Shown here piece after piece: positions 12,618-23,700 of a stretch of 64,000 nucleotides of DNA (positions within the stretch are counted from its first letter, which is position 1; each line of letters opens with the position of its first letter). The stretch is taken from contig NC_092562.1 in NCBI RefSeq assembly GCF_037975245.1, forward strand, positions 12,724,001-12,788,000, read 5' to 3'. The position numbers and the translations under genes were made by a program. The stretch comes from Apostichopus japonicus. Taxonomy: Eukaryota > Echinodermata > Holothuroidea > Aspidochirotida > Stichopodidae. Under the pieces are notes generated by a model, which was not told the DNA's origin, searched no databases, and worked only from the letters and a program-made list of their open reading frames with translations.

Positions 12618-13699
12618 GGTAGGAAATGAAGAAGCTATTAGTGGCGTGTCCATGCACAAATATGTACCGTGCCCCTCGTTCCCCTAATGAAATTGATAAT
12701 ATCCCCTCCTCCCAACTCGCCCCCTCCACAATAAAAAACGCATGCAGATTAACAGTTCGTTGACTTCTACTCACCATAATTATGCATTAAAACAAATTTA
12801 ATATATATTTCCGTTTATCTCCAAAGTTCTGCTGATTTGAAGATGCTTTTAGTTCTGGTAAAGTCAAAACCCAGAAAGCTTCAAAGGGCCCCTGGATCCC
12901 ACCCGAGATGACTTCGCAGTGGGGCCTGTGGATTAACCGGAACCGGCATTGTGCATCATAGGTTCCCTCCTTCCCCCACCCCAACCCTCTCCCCGACACA
13001 TTCACGCACTTCCAAACAAATGGCGACGCCACAGCTCTCCTTTAATGTTATATCAGATAATATATTTGGACCATCGACAAAATTCAGGGAATAACGTTCG
13101 CAAGGTTTTGACAACTTAGGCCAATAGGTGTATAGGTCGATGGGGGATTCATACAAGCAAGCCTGGACATCCTTAATTGGTTGATCACTTGTATATTGAA
13201 AATTTTCTTCAATATTCTAATTTAAAAATATATATATAAAGGATTTGAAGACACTCATCTTTTATGTATACAGATAAATACTGGGAAAGATATTTGTCTA
13301 TCGATGACTAGCGGCCCAAAGCAATTATCTTCAACGAGGTTAAATGTTTAACAAACACCATTATTCAATACTAGTGGTCTGTAAATTGAATGCTGCCAAC
13401 GGGTCTGCTTGGCTTAGCAAACTACTTGAGGTTCTATTCAGATGATTCAACTTTTATGGGATTCCTTTCTTAGACCAACATATAGGACTAGTGACCTTCT
13501 TGAAATATCTAGAAATGGGAAAGGAATCCATTTCTTTTCTTTTTGTTGTGTGAATTCGGCTAGAATACGATTTAGTCCAGTGCTCATCAGAATAACAAGT
13601 TTCTGCAATGAGTTGGTTACCGCGCTGCGTTCCTCCAAATACTGACAGGAGGAAAACTTTAGCGTCACAGATGTCTATGGCAAGCCAATTGCTCAATAA
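12618..13699. other. Gene-free stretch
   Basis: No supported gene. Several short antisense frames here (12787-13032, 13442-13711) lack conserved motifs. Confidence 0.4.
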
Positions 13700-14109
13700 A
13701 TCGAAAAACATGGATTATCGGTCGAAAAATCATTTATCGATCGATAAACCATGTTTTTCGATCGATAAACCATGTTTCTCGATAGATAAACATGGATTTT
13801 CGGTTGATAAACACGGTTTATCGGCGAGAATCCATGTTTATCGCTTGAGAAACATGGATTATCACTGATAAACATGGTTTATCGGCGATAAACATTGTTT
13901 ATCGGCGATAAACCATGTTTCTCGATAGATAAACATGGTTTATCTGTGACAATCTATGTTTATCTGCGATAATCCATGTTTTTCAAGCGATAAACATGGT
14001 TTTTCGAGCGATAACAAGGCTTTTCGCCGATAAACCATGTTTATCTATCGAGAAACATGGTTTATCGCCGATAAACCATGTTTATCGCCGATAAACCATG
14101 TTTATCGCG
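13700..14109. repeat. Palindromic minisatellite, about 20 units of 20-21 bp
   Basis: Monomer close to CGATAAACCATGTTTATCG, nearly its own reverse complement apart from the central CC/GG. Roughly 20 units are present, with cores written as CCATG or CATGG so that orientation alternates along the array. I see no unique inverted termini or target duplication, so this is called a repeat rather than a transposon. It lies 470 bp from the foldback cluster. Confidence 0.85.
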
Positions 14110-14574
14110 TAAAAAAAATAGCTACGGTCCCGCACAGTCCGCATATGGACAAGTGCGGAATAATAATCGGCAACGCACAGGCCTAGCAATAGTACACCGT
14201 CATCGATCTGACAAGGTCGTAAATCAACCTGCATAGCTTCATAACACCATTAGGCCCTTTGTATAAACACACATGTGTGGATTTGTTCATGCCTACAGTG
14301 TAGTTCACCATACAGCGTTCACACAAAGACCCTAATACTAAGAAAAAATATGTGGCAGGCGTTGCAAACTACAGTAATTGGTAAAAAGAGGTCATATTAC
14401 GACCAATTGCAGGTTGATTTTGTGATCTCAAGAAACTTTTCCATTAGAGCGTGATATGCAACTAACAAGGCCTGGGAAGTGCCACTTCCAGGAATGTGGG
14501 AGCAATTTTCGGCCTAAATTTTCTTATACTCTTCGCGCCAACTCATGGTGGCGCTACGCTTAGGTGGTTTACCT

Positions 14575-14582
14575 ACACGCTT
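14575..14582. repeat. Left target-site duplication of foldback 1
   Basis: ACACGCTT, identical to 15210-15217 on the other side of the element. Confidence 0.9.
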
Positions 14583-15209
14583 ATGGCGGGCCATCAGTCT
14601 CAAATCATGGGAGATCGACTTATTACGATTTAAATCGGCATATACCAGTTTCCTTCGACTTATACCAGTTTCCTTCGACTTATACCAGTTTCATTCTACA
14701 TATCATCGATTTAAATCGACATATACCAGTTTACTTCGACATATCAACGATTTAAATCGACATATACCAGTTTACTTCGACATATCATCGATTTATTTTA
14801 CTTATCATCGATTTAAATCGATGATAAGTAAAATAAATCGATGATATGTAGAATGAAACTGGTATATGTCGATTTAAATCGATGATATGTCGAAGTAAAC
14901 TGGTATATGTCGATTTAAATCGATGATATGTCGAAGTAAACTGGTATATGTCGATTTAAATCGATGATATGTAGAATGAAACTGGTATAAGTCGAGGGAA
15001 ACTGGTATATGTCGAAGGAAACTGGTATATGTCGATTTAAATCGATGATATGTCGAAATAAACTAGTATATGTCGATTTAAATCGATGATATGTAGAATG
15101 AAACTGGTATAAGTCGAAGGAAACTGGTATAAGTCGAAGGAAACTGGTATATGTCGATTTAAATCGGTATAAGTCGATCTCCCATGATTTGAGACTGATG
15201 GCCCGCCAT
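14583..15209. mobile_element. Foldback transposon 1 (TU-like), 627 bp, 8-bp TSD
   Basis: It begins ATGGCGGGCCATCAGTCTCA and ends with the reverse complement. The outer 65 bp of the two arms differ at only a few positions. ACACGCTT flanks both sides (14575-14582 and 15210-15217). Inside, both arms consist of tandem modules (ATATACCAGTTTCCTTCGAC and ATCGATTTAAATCGAC types), and the axis is the perfect palindrome around 14814/14815. The right arm (about 395 bp) is longer than the left (about 232 bp), so modules have been gained or lost in one arm. No coding region. Arms of tandem repeats plus an 8-bp duplication match the described sea-urchin TU foldback class. Confidence 0.9.
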
Positions 15210-15217
15210 ACACGCTT
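15210..15217. repeat. Right target-site duplication of foldback 1
   Basis: ACACGCTT, identical to 14575-14582. Confidence 0.9.
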
Positions 15218-15267
15218 GGCCCCTTCCTTGGCAAATTCCTCGCTACGCACCTGTCTAACCGTGTCAC

Positions 15268-15275
15268 AATTTGTT
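15268..15275. repeat. Left target-site duplication of foldback 2
   Basis: AATTTGTT, identical to 16368-16375. Confidence 0.9.
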
Positions 15276-16367
15276 ACGGAAGCGTAGAAGGGACATGGTG
15301 ATGAAAGAGTAACGAACTCGTCAAAATGACAAAATTCAGAAAAATGACGTTTTGCCGAGTTTAACAACTGGTCAAAACGACAAAATTATTAAATTTGCCG
15401 AGATACAACAAGTCGTCACAATGACAAAATTCCGAAAATTGACGTTTTGCCGAGATACAACAAGTCGTCAAAATGACAAAATTCCGAAAATTGACGTTTT
15501 GCCGAGATACAACAAGTCGTCAAAATGACAAAATTCCGAAAATTGACGTTTTGCCGAGATACAACAAGTCGTCAAAATGACAAAATTCTGAAAATTGACG
15601 TTTTGGTGAGATACGACAATTCGTCAAAATGACAAAATTCTGAAAATTGACGTTTTGTTGAGATACGACAATTCGTCAAAATGACAAAATTCTGAAAATT
15701 GACGTTTTGCCGAGATACAACAAGTTGTCAAAATGACAAAATTCTGAAAATTGACGTTTTGCCGAGATACAACAAGTTGTCAAAATGACAAAATTCCGAA
15801 AATTGACGTTTTGCCGAGATACAACAACTCAAAACGTCAATTTTCAGATTTTTGTCATTTTGACGACTTGTTATATCTCTGCAAAACGTCAATTTTTAAA
15901 ATTTTGTCATTTTGACGAGTTGTTGTATCTCGGCAAAACGTCAATTTTCAGAATTTTGTCATTTTGACGAATTGTCGTATCTCAACAAAACGTCAATTTT
16001 CAGATTTTTGTCATTTTGACGACTTGTTGTATCCCGGCAAAACGTCAATTTTCGGAACTTTGTCATTTTAACGACTTGTTGTATCTCAGCAAAACGTCAA
16101 TTTTCAGATTTTTGTTATTTTGATGAGTTATTGTATCTCGGCAAAACGTCAATTTTCAGATTTTTGTCATATTGATGAGTTATTGTTTCTCGACATAACT
16201 TCAATTTTCAGAATTTTGGCATTTTGACGATTTGTTGCATCTCGGCAAATTTAATAATTTTGTCGTTTTGACGAGTTGTAAAACTCGACAAAACGTCATT
16301 TTTCTGAATTTTGTCATTTTGACGAGTTTGTTTCTCTTTCATCACCATGTCCCTTCTACGCTTCCGT
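15276..16367. mobile_element. Foldback transposon 2 (TU-like), 1092 bp, 8-bp TSD
   Basis: It starts ACGGAAGCGTAGAAGGGACA and ends with the reverse complement at 16367. AATTTGTT flanks both ends (15268-15275 and 16368-16375). The outer ~145 bp of the arms are about 95% identical. Inside, the left arm is a tandem array of a 52-bp unit (GTCGTCAAAATGACAAAATT, CCGAAAATTGACGTTTTGCC, GAGATACAACAA), for example at 15464 and 15516. After an axis near 15830 the same unit runs in the opposite orientation to about 16260. No protein is encoded; the short frames inside are shadows of the repeat. The termini are unlike those of foldback 1, so this is a second family with the same architecture. Confidence 0.92.
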
Positions 16368-16375
16368 AATTTGTT
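16368..16375. repeat. Right target-site duplication of foldback 2
   Basis: AATTTGTT, identical to 15268-15275. Confidence 0.9.
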
Positions 16376-16863
16376 TCTAAATATCACCAAAAGTCATCAC
16401 AGACTTTCACCAAAAGTTGTTTTGACTTTTCGAAATGAATTAGCTAGACGGACCGCATCCGTAATGAAATTTGGTTTGCCGATGAAAAAGGAAAATATAG
16501 GGCTGTAGCAACCAGTATATATGTATATATACAAAATACCATGAAGCGTGCGAACAATTTTGGGGATGAAAGATGCTACCCGCCGGCACCCAAGCCAATT
16601 CCCCCCCCCCCCAATATTTGAAATAAATCGCCGCCCGTGTATACAGAAGACCGTTAAAGTCATGGGAAACAGCCATTGAGCATAATAGGAACTCGTTTTT
16701 AACTCTATGGAAATAGCCTAACTGCATAATAATATAAAGGCGTCAATAGTCGAATGGCTAAGCAAAGTCAAACCTGTTTTGGCATTGTATTTTCTAGATT
16801 GTTTGGAAAGCGCACAGATGCATCGCGCGTATAGTGCCCTATATAAGATTTTATTTACATTAC

Positions 16864-17090
16864 CAGGCGCGTATCCAAGGGGGGGGGGCGTTGGGGGCGC
16901 GCCCCCCGGGTAAGGAAAAGAGGAGAGAAGAAAGAGGAGAAAAAAGAGAAGAAAAACGGGGGGAAAAAGAAAAGGAGGAAGGAGAGCAAGGAAGGGAAAG
17001 AAAAAGAAGAAAGAGAGAAAAAGGAGAAAAGGAGAAAGTAGAAGATAAACGCCAAGACCTCGGAAAGAGAAAGAGGAACAGTCATAATTA
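16864..17090. repeat. Element end plus polypurine (GA-rich) tract
   Basis: CAGGCGCGTATCCAAGGGGG followed by a G/C-run and then about 170 bp that is almost entirely A and G on the plus strand (16914-17090). The start resembles the termini of the G/C-run MITE family; the purine tract could form H-DNA. The Glu/Lys/Arg-rich and Phe/Ser-rich frames across it are low-complexity artefacts. Confidence 0.55.
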
Positions 17091-17351
17091 AAGCGCTGAT
17101 CCTATTATATACACAGGGTAGCCAGTTACAGATCGAGGATTACGGAGGGGACGTGCGCCTCACCCTACCCCTTACAACGACAACTCCATTTTTGACGTTT
17201 CCATTTTTCCTCTCTCACTAATGTATCTATATGGTCTATCATAAGCGTGTGTGTGTATGGACACCTTAAACAATTGTACATTTGGGCTATGGAACCAACT
17301 GTGGCTGGTCTTGAACTCGACCGAGTCGTCAGGGAATATGACGCATTTTGG

Positions 17352-17602
17352 GAAGGGGGCGAGCGCCCCCCCCCCCGAGCAAATTTTCTTCATGATATTG
17401 CTAGTAATTTCAAAATAGAAAATGCTAAGATGCAACTTACAAGGCCTGGGAAGTGCCATTTCCAGCGATCTGGGAGGCATTTTCAGCCAAAATGTTCTTG
17501 TACGCTTCGCGCCAACTCGGGGCTCTACGCTTAGATAGTTTGCAATGCCGAATCTACAGTTTCGCCCCCCCCCCCCTTGGCAAATTCCTGGCTACGCGCC
17601 TG
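17352..17602. mobile_element. G/C-run MITE, uninterrupted copy
   Basis: Starts in a G-run/C-run (GAAGGGGGCGAGCGCCCCCC), contains the family core (AAGGCCTGGGAAGTGCCATT, CTTCGCGCCAACTC) and ends CTTGGCAAATTCCTGGCTAC, GCGCCTG. It gives the pre-insertion state of the copy split by foldback 1. Confidence 0.7.
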
Positions 17603-17712
17603 TAGCCTTACAGTCTTGATGTGAGGGGTTCGACTGGGGTTCAGAGTAGATCAGTAGACCAGTTCGTGGTTGACGACGTTAATCTGTCATTGACAGGAAT
17701 TCTCAGGTAATA

Positions 17713-17888
17713 CCAGCCAAAATGCCTCCCAGATCGCTGGAAATGGCACTTCCCATGCCTTGTAAGTTGCATCTTAGCATTTTTTCTTTTGAAAATACAA
17801 GCGATATCATAGAAACATTAATTTTTTTTTAAATATGCTCAGGGGGGGGGGGCTGCCCCCTTCGCCCCCCCCCTTGGCTACGCGCCTG
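17713..17888. mobile_element. G/C-run MITE, partial inverted copy
   Basis: The sequence from CCAGCCAAAATGCCTCCCAG to GGCTACGCGCCTG is the reverse-oriented left half of the copy at 17352-17602, containing GCACTTCCCATGCCTTGTAA and GATATCATAGAAACATTA. Confidence 0.65.
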
Positions 17889-20382
17889 TAAGGTTATACC
17901 GTCCATATGATCATTACGAAGCCACGTCAAGTGTATTCTAAAGTATTCGACTATATAAACAGCTGCATTAATTCCGATTTTTCATCCCATGGACTATCCT
18001 GTTGATCCCATGTATAGTTGTATACGTATGTGTAGAATCACATGTTACTCCCACACTCTGATATTGTTTGTCTTGTCAATTAACTTCTCGCTTTAAAGTG
18101 GGATATGACCATCATCTCTCACCCGCCTCCCGTTCTTCCGGGTCACTCAGTTCTGGACAGCGCCTAGTCTTGATCAAGACGTTCGTTCTAAATATTGTCG
18201 AATTATTACACTAACTGAGGGCGCCCTCCACAAAGCTGCTTGTCAGGGGAATTAACCTTAAACGAACTAGTTGTTTGTAGATGAACTATATCAAATTTAA
18301 GGAGCCTATTATTGCTTTATTGGGGGTCCAAGGTCATTTGAAGTCAACAGGTCAAATTGCGAAATCCTTATGAACATGACATTGCAAGAAGAGAAAACTT
18401 GGACAGATCTCATGTTTGGTTTGTACATGTACCATATCAAATTTCGAAATAGGATGTGGGAGAATGCGAGGGCGCACTCACATTAACTGTAACACGCAAA
18501 GTAACAGCAGAATGCCAGGGTCTTGTACAATACTATAGGCGGCGACCGGTCATGCCTCTCCCCCAAAGTTTTCAGACTTCCTTCCAACTACATGACTAAC
18601 ATATCACAAAAACATACACGCAGAATCATATACACTGGCAATAGTGTAACATGTACTATACAAAAGCACCATTTTGCTTGCATCCCCATACCAATAAAAA
18701 ATTCCTAAGGGGAGGGAAACCCCCCGTTAGACCCCTCCACTTATTTAGGACCTGCTCAGGAATGACATCAGTCAACATTTGTGACTCGCCAACCCCCCCC
18801 CCCCCTCCCCAAACTCTTCCCTTTTAACTTCTTCAACAACTTCTTCACTTTCCTTTCAACATAATTTCTGGCAGATGCAAACGTATACCATTTGGCAACC
18901 ATTTCTGTTGTTCTCGAGAAGAGTTACACGACATCGTCGTAGAAACTCGGTTGCTAACCCAGCCGACTATAACCAGCGATGCCGCTGGGCATGATGAATT
19001 CTGAGCACATGCATGAAACTTGCTTTTTTTCTGGAAAGTCCCAAAAATTTTCAACTTCGTTGTAGATTAATTTATTGGAGATCAAGTTCGCGTGGAATTC
19101 AAAATATATACTACCTTTCAATCTCGATGAAATCTGAGAATGACATAACGTTAAAGGAGGTGTCTACCCATTTTAGTTCCTATATCTTCAATTTTCAACG
19201 GAATATTAAAAAAAAAACGGAAAATGCTTTCATAGGTAAAACAATACATCGCCCTTTTCTACCTATTGTTGTAACCCTGTATGCAAGTGGCTCGTAATTA
19301 GAAAGTGTAAGTCTCATTCAAAACAAAATCAGTTTGAAATTTAAGCGTCTGATTTTAATTTGCCAGTGAGAAGGGGGAGAGGGAGGGGAGGGGCATATGG
19401 GTAGGTTAAGTCCACTGAAGTGCATGGAGTATAGATATTCCATATGGATATATGGGGAGGGACCGGGACAGTGGGAGTAAGGGAGATGGAGATAAATTTT
19501 CACTTAACTAAAACCAATCCAGTATGCTCCAACTTTTGGCAATTAGCCCCGGGACAGGTTGCAATTAAGTTGCAACATTGTAGTCAGGTGAACATTTAAC
19601 GCAAAACTTTACTGCTCCATAGCGTTGAGAATGCTATTTGATAGCTCACAAATTGATTAACTGTACCGTATATGTCGATGTGGCTAATAAAAGGGCTAAG
19701 GGAGTGAGACATTCTCATCAGGGATTACGTTGATTTGCAAGTATAATGGAGTACCAATTAACCTGGAAGTGAACGTTGTAGGATTCGAAGATTGAGCAAT
19801 ATTGTCCAACAATCCTTAAGGCAGTATCTTGCTAAACATCACAGCCTGGTGCGCTCAACAACACTATCCCTTCCGCCCACTATACCTCCCCCCCCCCCAC
19901 CCACCGGCCGCATACTCCTATAAATGGTATAATTATTCAGTTTTATTCTGTCTGTCTGAATAGCCCTTCTACATGTTTAAATGAGCGCGACTATAACTGA
20001 ATAATGGTCAGAGACGGAAAAAAATGCAAGTTTCTTACTTGTGACTACTCCTTTAACATGAAAATAAAACAAAACGACACATTGACCTTAGACTAGAAAT
20101 ATTTTCCGACACGAAGTCAAATCTACCCCCCGAGTTAAAAGATTTTATCACTCTGGAGAATTTTTATTTTGTTTTGAAAGTGTTCGACCTCTTTCGAGGA
20201 AGTGTAAGGTGACGACCAGGAACTTGTAAGATGAAGGTGTCTCAAGGGGGGGGGGGGGGGGTGCATACCCTCTTAATGCACGGATCACACACATGGTACG
20301 AACTGTTACCAAGAAATGTGGATTGCATCTTAGCTGCAACACTCTCAGTGAAGGTTCAAGTGGTGCAGCACAGATATATCAC
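17889..20382. other. Gene-free stretch upstream of the SRCR gene
   Basis: No exon recognised. Contains C- or G-runs at 18790-18810, 19886-19900 and 20247-20262. The first ~300 bp upstream of 20383 may hold SRCR-gene regulatory sequence but no specific site can be defended. Confidence 0.4.
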
Positions 20383-20392
20383 TATATAAAAG
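20383..20392 (+). promoter_or_regulatory. TATA box of the SRCR gene
   Basis: TATATAAAAG is a strong TATA match. Transcription would start near 20413-20420, leaving a leader of about 290 nt before the ATG at 20709. Confidence 0.55.
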
Positions 20393-20708
20393 ACTGCTAG
20401 ATAATTATCAACCATTATCGGAGCAACTTGTTCACTTTCAATCCTGTTCTGTTCACAAGCCTGAAAGCGTCTCAGTTAATAGTCAAGTCAAACATTATAG
20501 TGGTTCTGCGTAGTTTAATGTATTTGCACTGAGCCTATACTACTCTACGTGAATAACACACTGAGTAGCTAATTAAATACCACGTGACGTGACCAGGTGG
20601 TTTAAAGTGACGCTTATCATCACCTAAGAGAACCTCTGGAGACACCATCAATTAGAAAGAAAAGACGTTTACGCTGCACGGTCATCAGTGGTCCGAAGAA
20701 AGATCAAC

Positions 20709-20729
20709 ATGCGATATTTTTGGCAACAG
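20709..20729 (+). CDS. SRCR gene coding exon 1 (start of signal peptide)
   Basis: ATG to CAG (MRYFWQQ) followed by donor GTAAGT at 20730. Ends in phase 0, matching exon 2 at 24188. Confidence 0.7.
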
Positions 20730-23700
20730 GTAAGTAAATCATTGCTGACGCTTTCTGATGTGGTCGCAAGTTTTGACAAATTTCTACCAATTCTGCCCAG
20801 TATTGCTCAGATTAACGTGAGACTTATAAAATTGATCAACCAATGTTTCATCTATAACGTACGGTACGTTATATCAACGTTATACCTATCGGATTAATCT
20901 ATCATTCCATGAGGGTCTGTAAATATATATATTTTTTCAAAAGCAGATTAGTCTACATAAATAAATTATAATTAAAATCAGATCTCAGGTATTAGAAATT
21001 TTAGAGTTTCTTGACGAATTTGAATTAATATTTGATATTTTAAGTGAAGGTATGATGAGCTGAATTATTATGAGAATTTCCGAAATTGTCATTGCTGGAG
21101 GTAAATGTTCATGTTGAGGTTAACAGAGGTGAAAGTCTCTAAACCTGGTAAATGCAAACTCTCAATTACTCGTAATTTATACCGGTGCTGTGGCCGAGTG
21201 GATAAAGGCTGTGGCATTTGAAGCAATGATGCTTATCAATCGGGAGGTTCCGGGTTCGATACCCTGCCGGGTCATAATAAAGTGTGTTTTCCATCCAAGA
21301 GCAATCTACGGTTTTCCCCCTTCTGAAATGACTTTCTCAATTGAAAAGATTCCAAATTTGAATTAAAATGTTGAATTGGAAGCCACACAACCTGTAAATT
21401 GTAATAAATAAGCCTTTGCGGGCTCCTCCCACATTTGGGGTCGCTTAAGCCTCGTTAAAATAACTGCTGTTTATTATTATTTATGTTAAAACAAGAATGA
21501 ACTTTGTGGTTGACACATAGGTCCGCAAATTTGAAGTCAAGAATCGTCAGTATTTAAAATCTCATGTACAGTGTTACTGTTCAATGTTATCTCTTCAAGT
21601 GAGGTAATTAATATATATAAGCCAATTATCTTTCTGGTTTCAATGGATTTTTTTTGTAATAATGCCTAAAACCTCCAAATTAAAGTGACGTACGTGGTGT
21701 GAGACTTCCTGTAATTCATTCTATAGACCTTTTTAATTAAAACAAATAATTACATAATTTTAGTAAGACGAGATAATCATCATCATTACGTTTGCCTCCA
21801 TAATGTTGTGTATATATGTTTGCAATGAACATAGATCCTAAAGTTAGTGTGTGCGACACGTACTGTCATCCCACGAGAAGATATGTCTGGAGTCCTGGGA
21901 CAGACATGTAAAGTGATGTCTGATTTTTGATAGTGGTCCGCAACGATTGTTTATTCGGTTGGATCCTTTGATCGCTAGATCCTTTACTCCCTCCCTGGTT
22001 CCTCTTTATGCTCTTTAATTTTTGATTCAATTCACACCTGCATGTGCACCCCCCCCCCACCACACCCACAACTATACAGTATACGGTACCCAGCTCAGGA
22101 CGGAGTGAAGCATAGTTTGTTATACGGAGCTCAGGGTGCCTTGGAAGCAACGGTTTGGTATTTGGAGTAGGCCTAGGGTTTTTGTTTTGAGCGTATCCTT
22201 ATTGCAAAGTCAATTAGATATTTCAATTCGCGTAGTTAATACCACTGAAAACATTTGTGAAGATGTGTATGTCTTGGAATTATAGGCCTACTATAAGGGC
22301 GGATTGGCCCAACGGCTCGGATCCGGTGCGCCTCGTAGTCTGAGGCGCCGAAGGCGGAGCCAGGTTAAAAAAAAAACTACCGAAAGGGCTTGATTCGGCC
22401 CTCTTGCTTTCGAAAAGTATTAGTTTCGTCCGAAGCGCCAAATGCGCTGCTTGCTATAATGCCCCTTGTACCATGATTGGGTAACTGACCAGATAATAGT
22501 TTATGATCCATGTCATACCATGGTTTATACTATAACATGCCAGCTGTTGATCTCAATATATCAATACCAAATTGTTAGTTTCCTCTATTATATATCATGT
22601 ATAAAAACCCCACAAGTATTTTCAACGAATGCAGAGCATATATAGTCTTCAAGGGGTGTCAAAATACCCGAGAGGCATACATGACATGTAGCTGGGTACA
22701 GTATATACAAAAATGACCTTTCATGACGGCATACGAATTTAAAGCAAAACTGGGACATATTCCTATGAATATATAGCCTATATATAGCCTCCTCACCTCA
22801 CCTCACCTATCCCGGAGTCTGGTAGACCGTAGGGGCGCCACAGATGCCCTCACAACTATTTCTTTCCACTTCTTCCTGTCCTCGGCCTCTCGAAAGGCAT
22901 CAGGCAGTTTGAGGCCCGTCCACTCTGGGATGTTGTCCTCCCATCTTTTCCTCTGTCTGCCTCTCCTTCTTCCTCCCGGTACCGTGCCCTGCAGGATCGT
23001 CTTAGCCAGTCCTGTAGATCTTGTGACATGGCCATACCATCTCAATTTGCGTTTTTTTCACAATGGTGAGGAGGTCATCGTAGGGCCCGATAGTCTGGCC
23101 AATTCTTTTCCTCACTTCTTGATTGCAGACGTGGTCCCTGCAGGATATGTTGAGGAGTCTGCGGAAACATCTCATTTTTACAGCTTGTATCCTCCTTTCG
23201 ATGTCTGCTGTCAGGGTCCATGACTCACAGGCGTAGAGAAATATGGAGGTGACAAGGGAGCGCATCAGTCGGATCTTCGACCGGAGGGCGATGTTCCTGT
23301 CCTTCCAAATTAGCTTCAGTTTCGTATATAGCCTATATTGTAGTAAAATGTCGTAAACGTCTTTTAATTGTGACAATCTCATGCATGGAGCTACCTCATG
23401 CATAGAAAAGGTTTTCGTTTAAGTTTTACAACGTACTTAAAAAAGAAACGGATATTCCGATGGCTGAATTTCCTTGCTTGATAATATAAAAATAGCAATT
23501 AGAATAGCAAGTATCTTGACTTCCACAAGGTCATGTTGAAATTACGTCACCGAATATTCATCGCTGTCACTTGCTTTAGCACAATGGTACGAGGAGAGGG
23601 TGAACTCGCAGCAAGGTATTATTTACATTATCTCACTGAGCAAGCTGCTACCCATTGATTGACTCATGCCCCAACCCCCCCCCCCACCTCCTCCTCACTG

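Larger units (their letters stand above)
14457..15254. mobile_element. G/C-run MITE copy, interrupted by a foldback element
   Basis: The left part (14457-14582: AAGGCCTGGGAAGTGCCACT, CTTCGCGCCAACTC, GCTACGCTTAG) and right part (15210-15254: CTTGGCAAATTCCTCGCTAC, GCACCTGT) align with the uninterrupted copy at 17352-17602. The two parts are separated exactly by the foldback at 14583-15209. Confidence 0.65.

Noticed and set aside
14545-15367. Frames reading FDLYQF/HRFKSTYTS repeats
   Set aside because: They are translations of the foldback arm modules, present on both strands by symmetry, not genes.
13700-16367. CRISPR-like array
   Set aside because: Units are contiguous without unique spacers, the monomers are palindromic or inverted, and the genome is eukaryotic.
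16834-17091. Glu/Lys/Arg-rich and Phe/Ser-rich frames
   Set aside because: Artefacts of the polypurine tract.
21184-21270. Functional tRNA-Ser(UGA)
   Set aside because: A and B boxes are good but stem pairing is poor and a SINE body with a repeat tail follows; called a SINE.
22290-22445. tRNA-like segment (GGATTGGCCCAACGG, GGCGCC stem)
   Set aside because: No B box (GGTTCRANNCC) at the expected distance; only weak resemblance to a tRNA.
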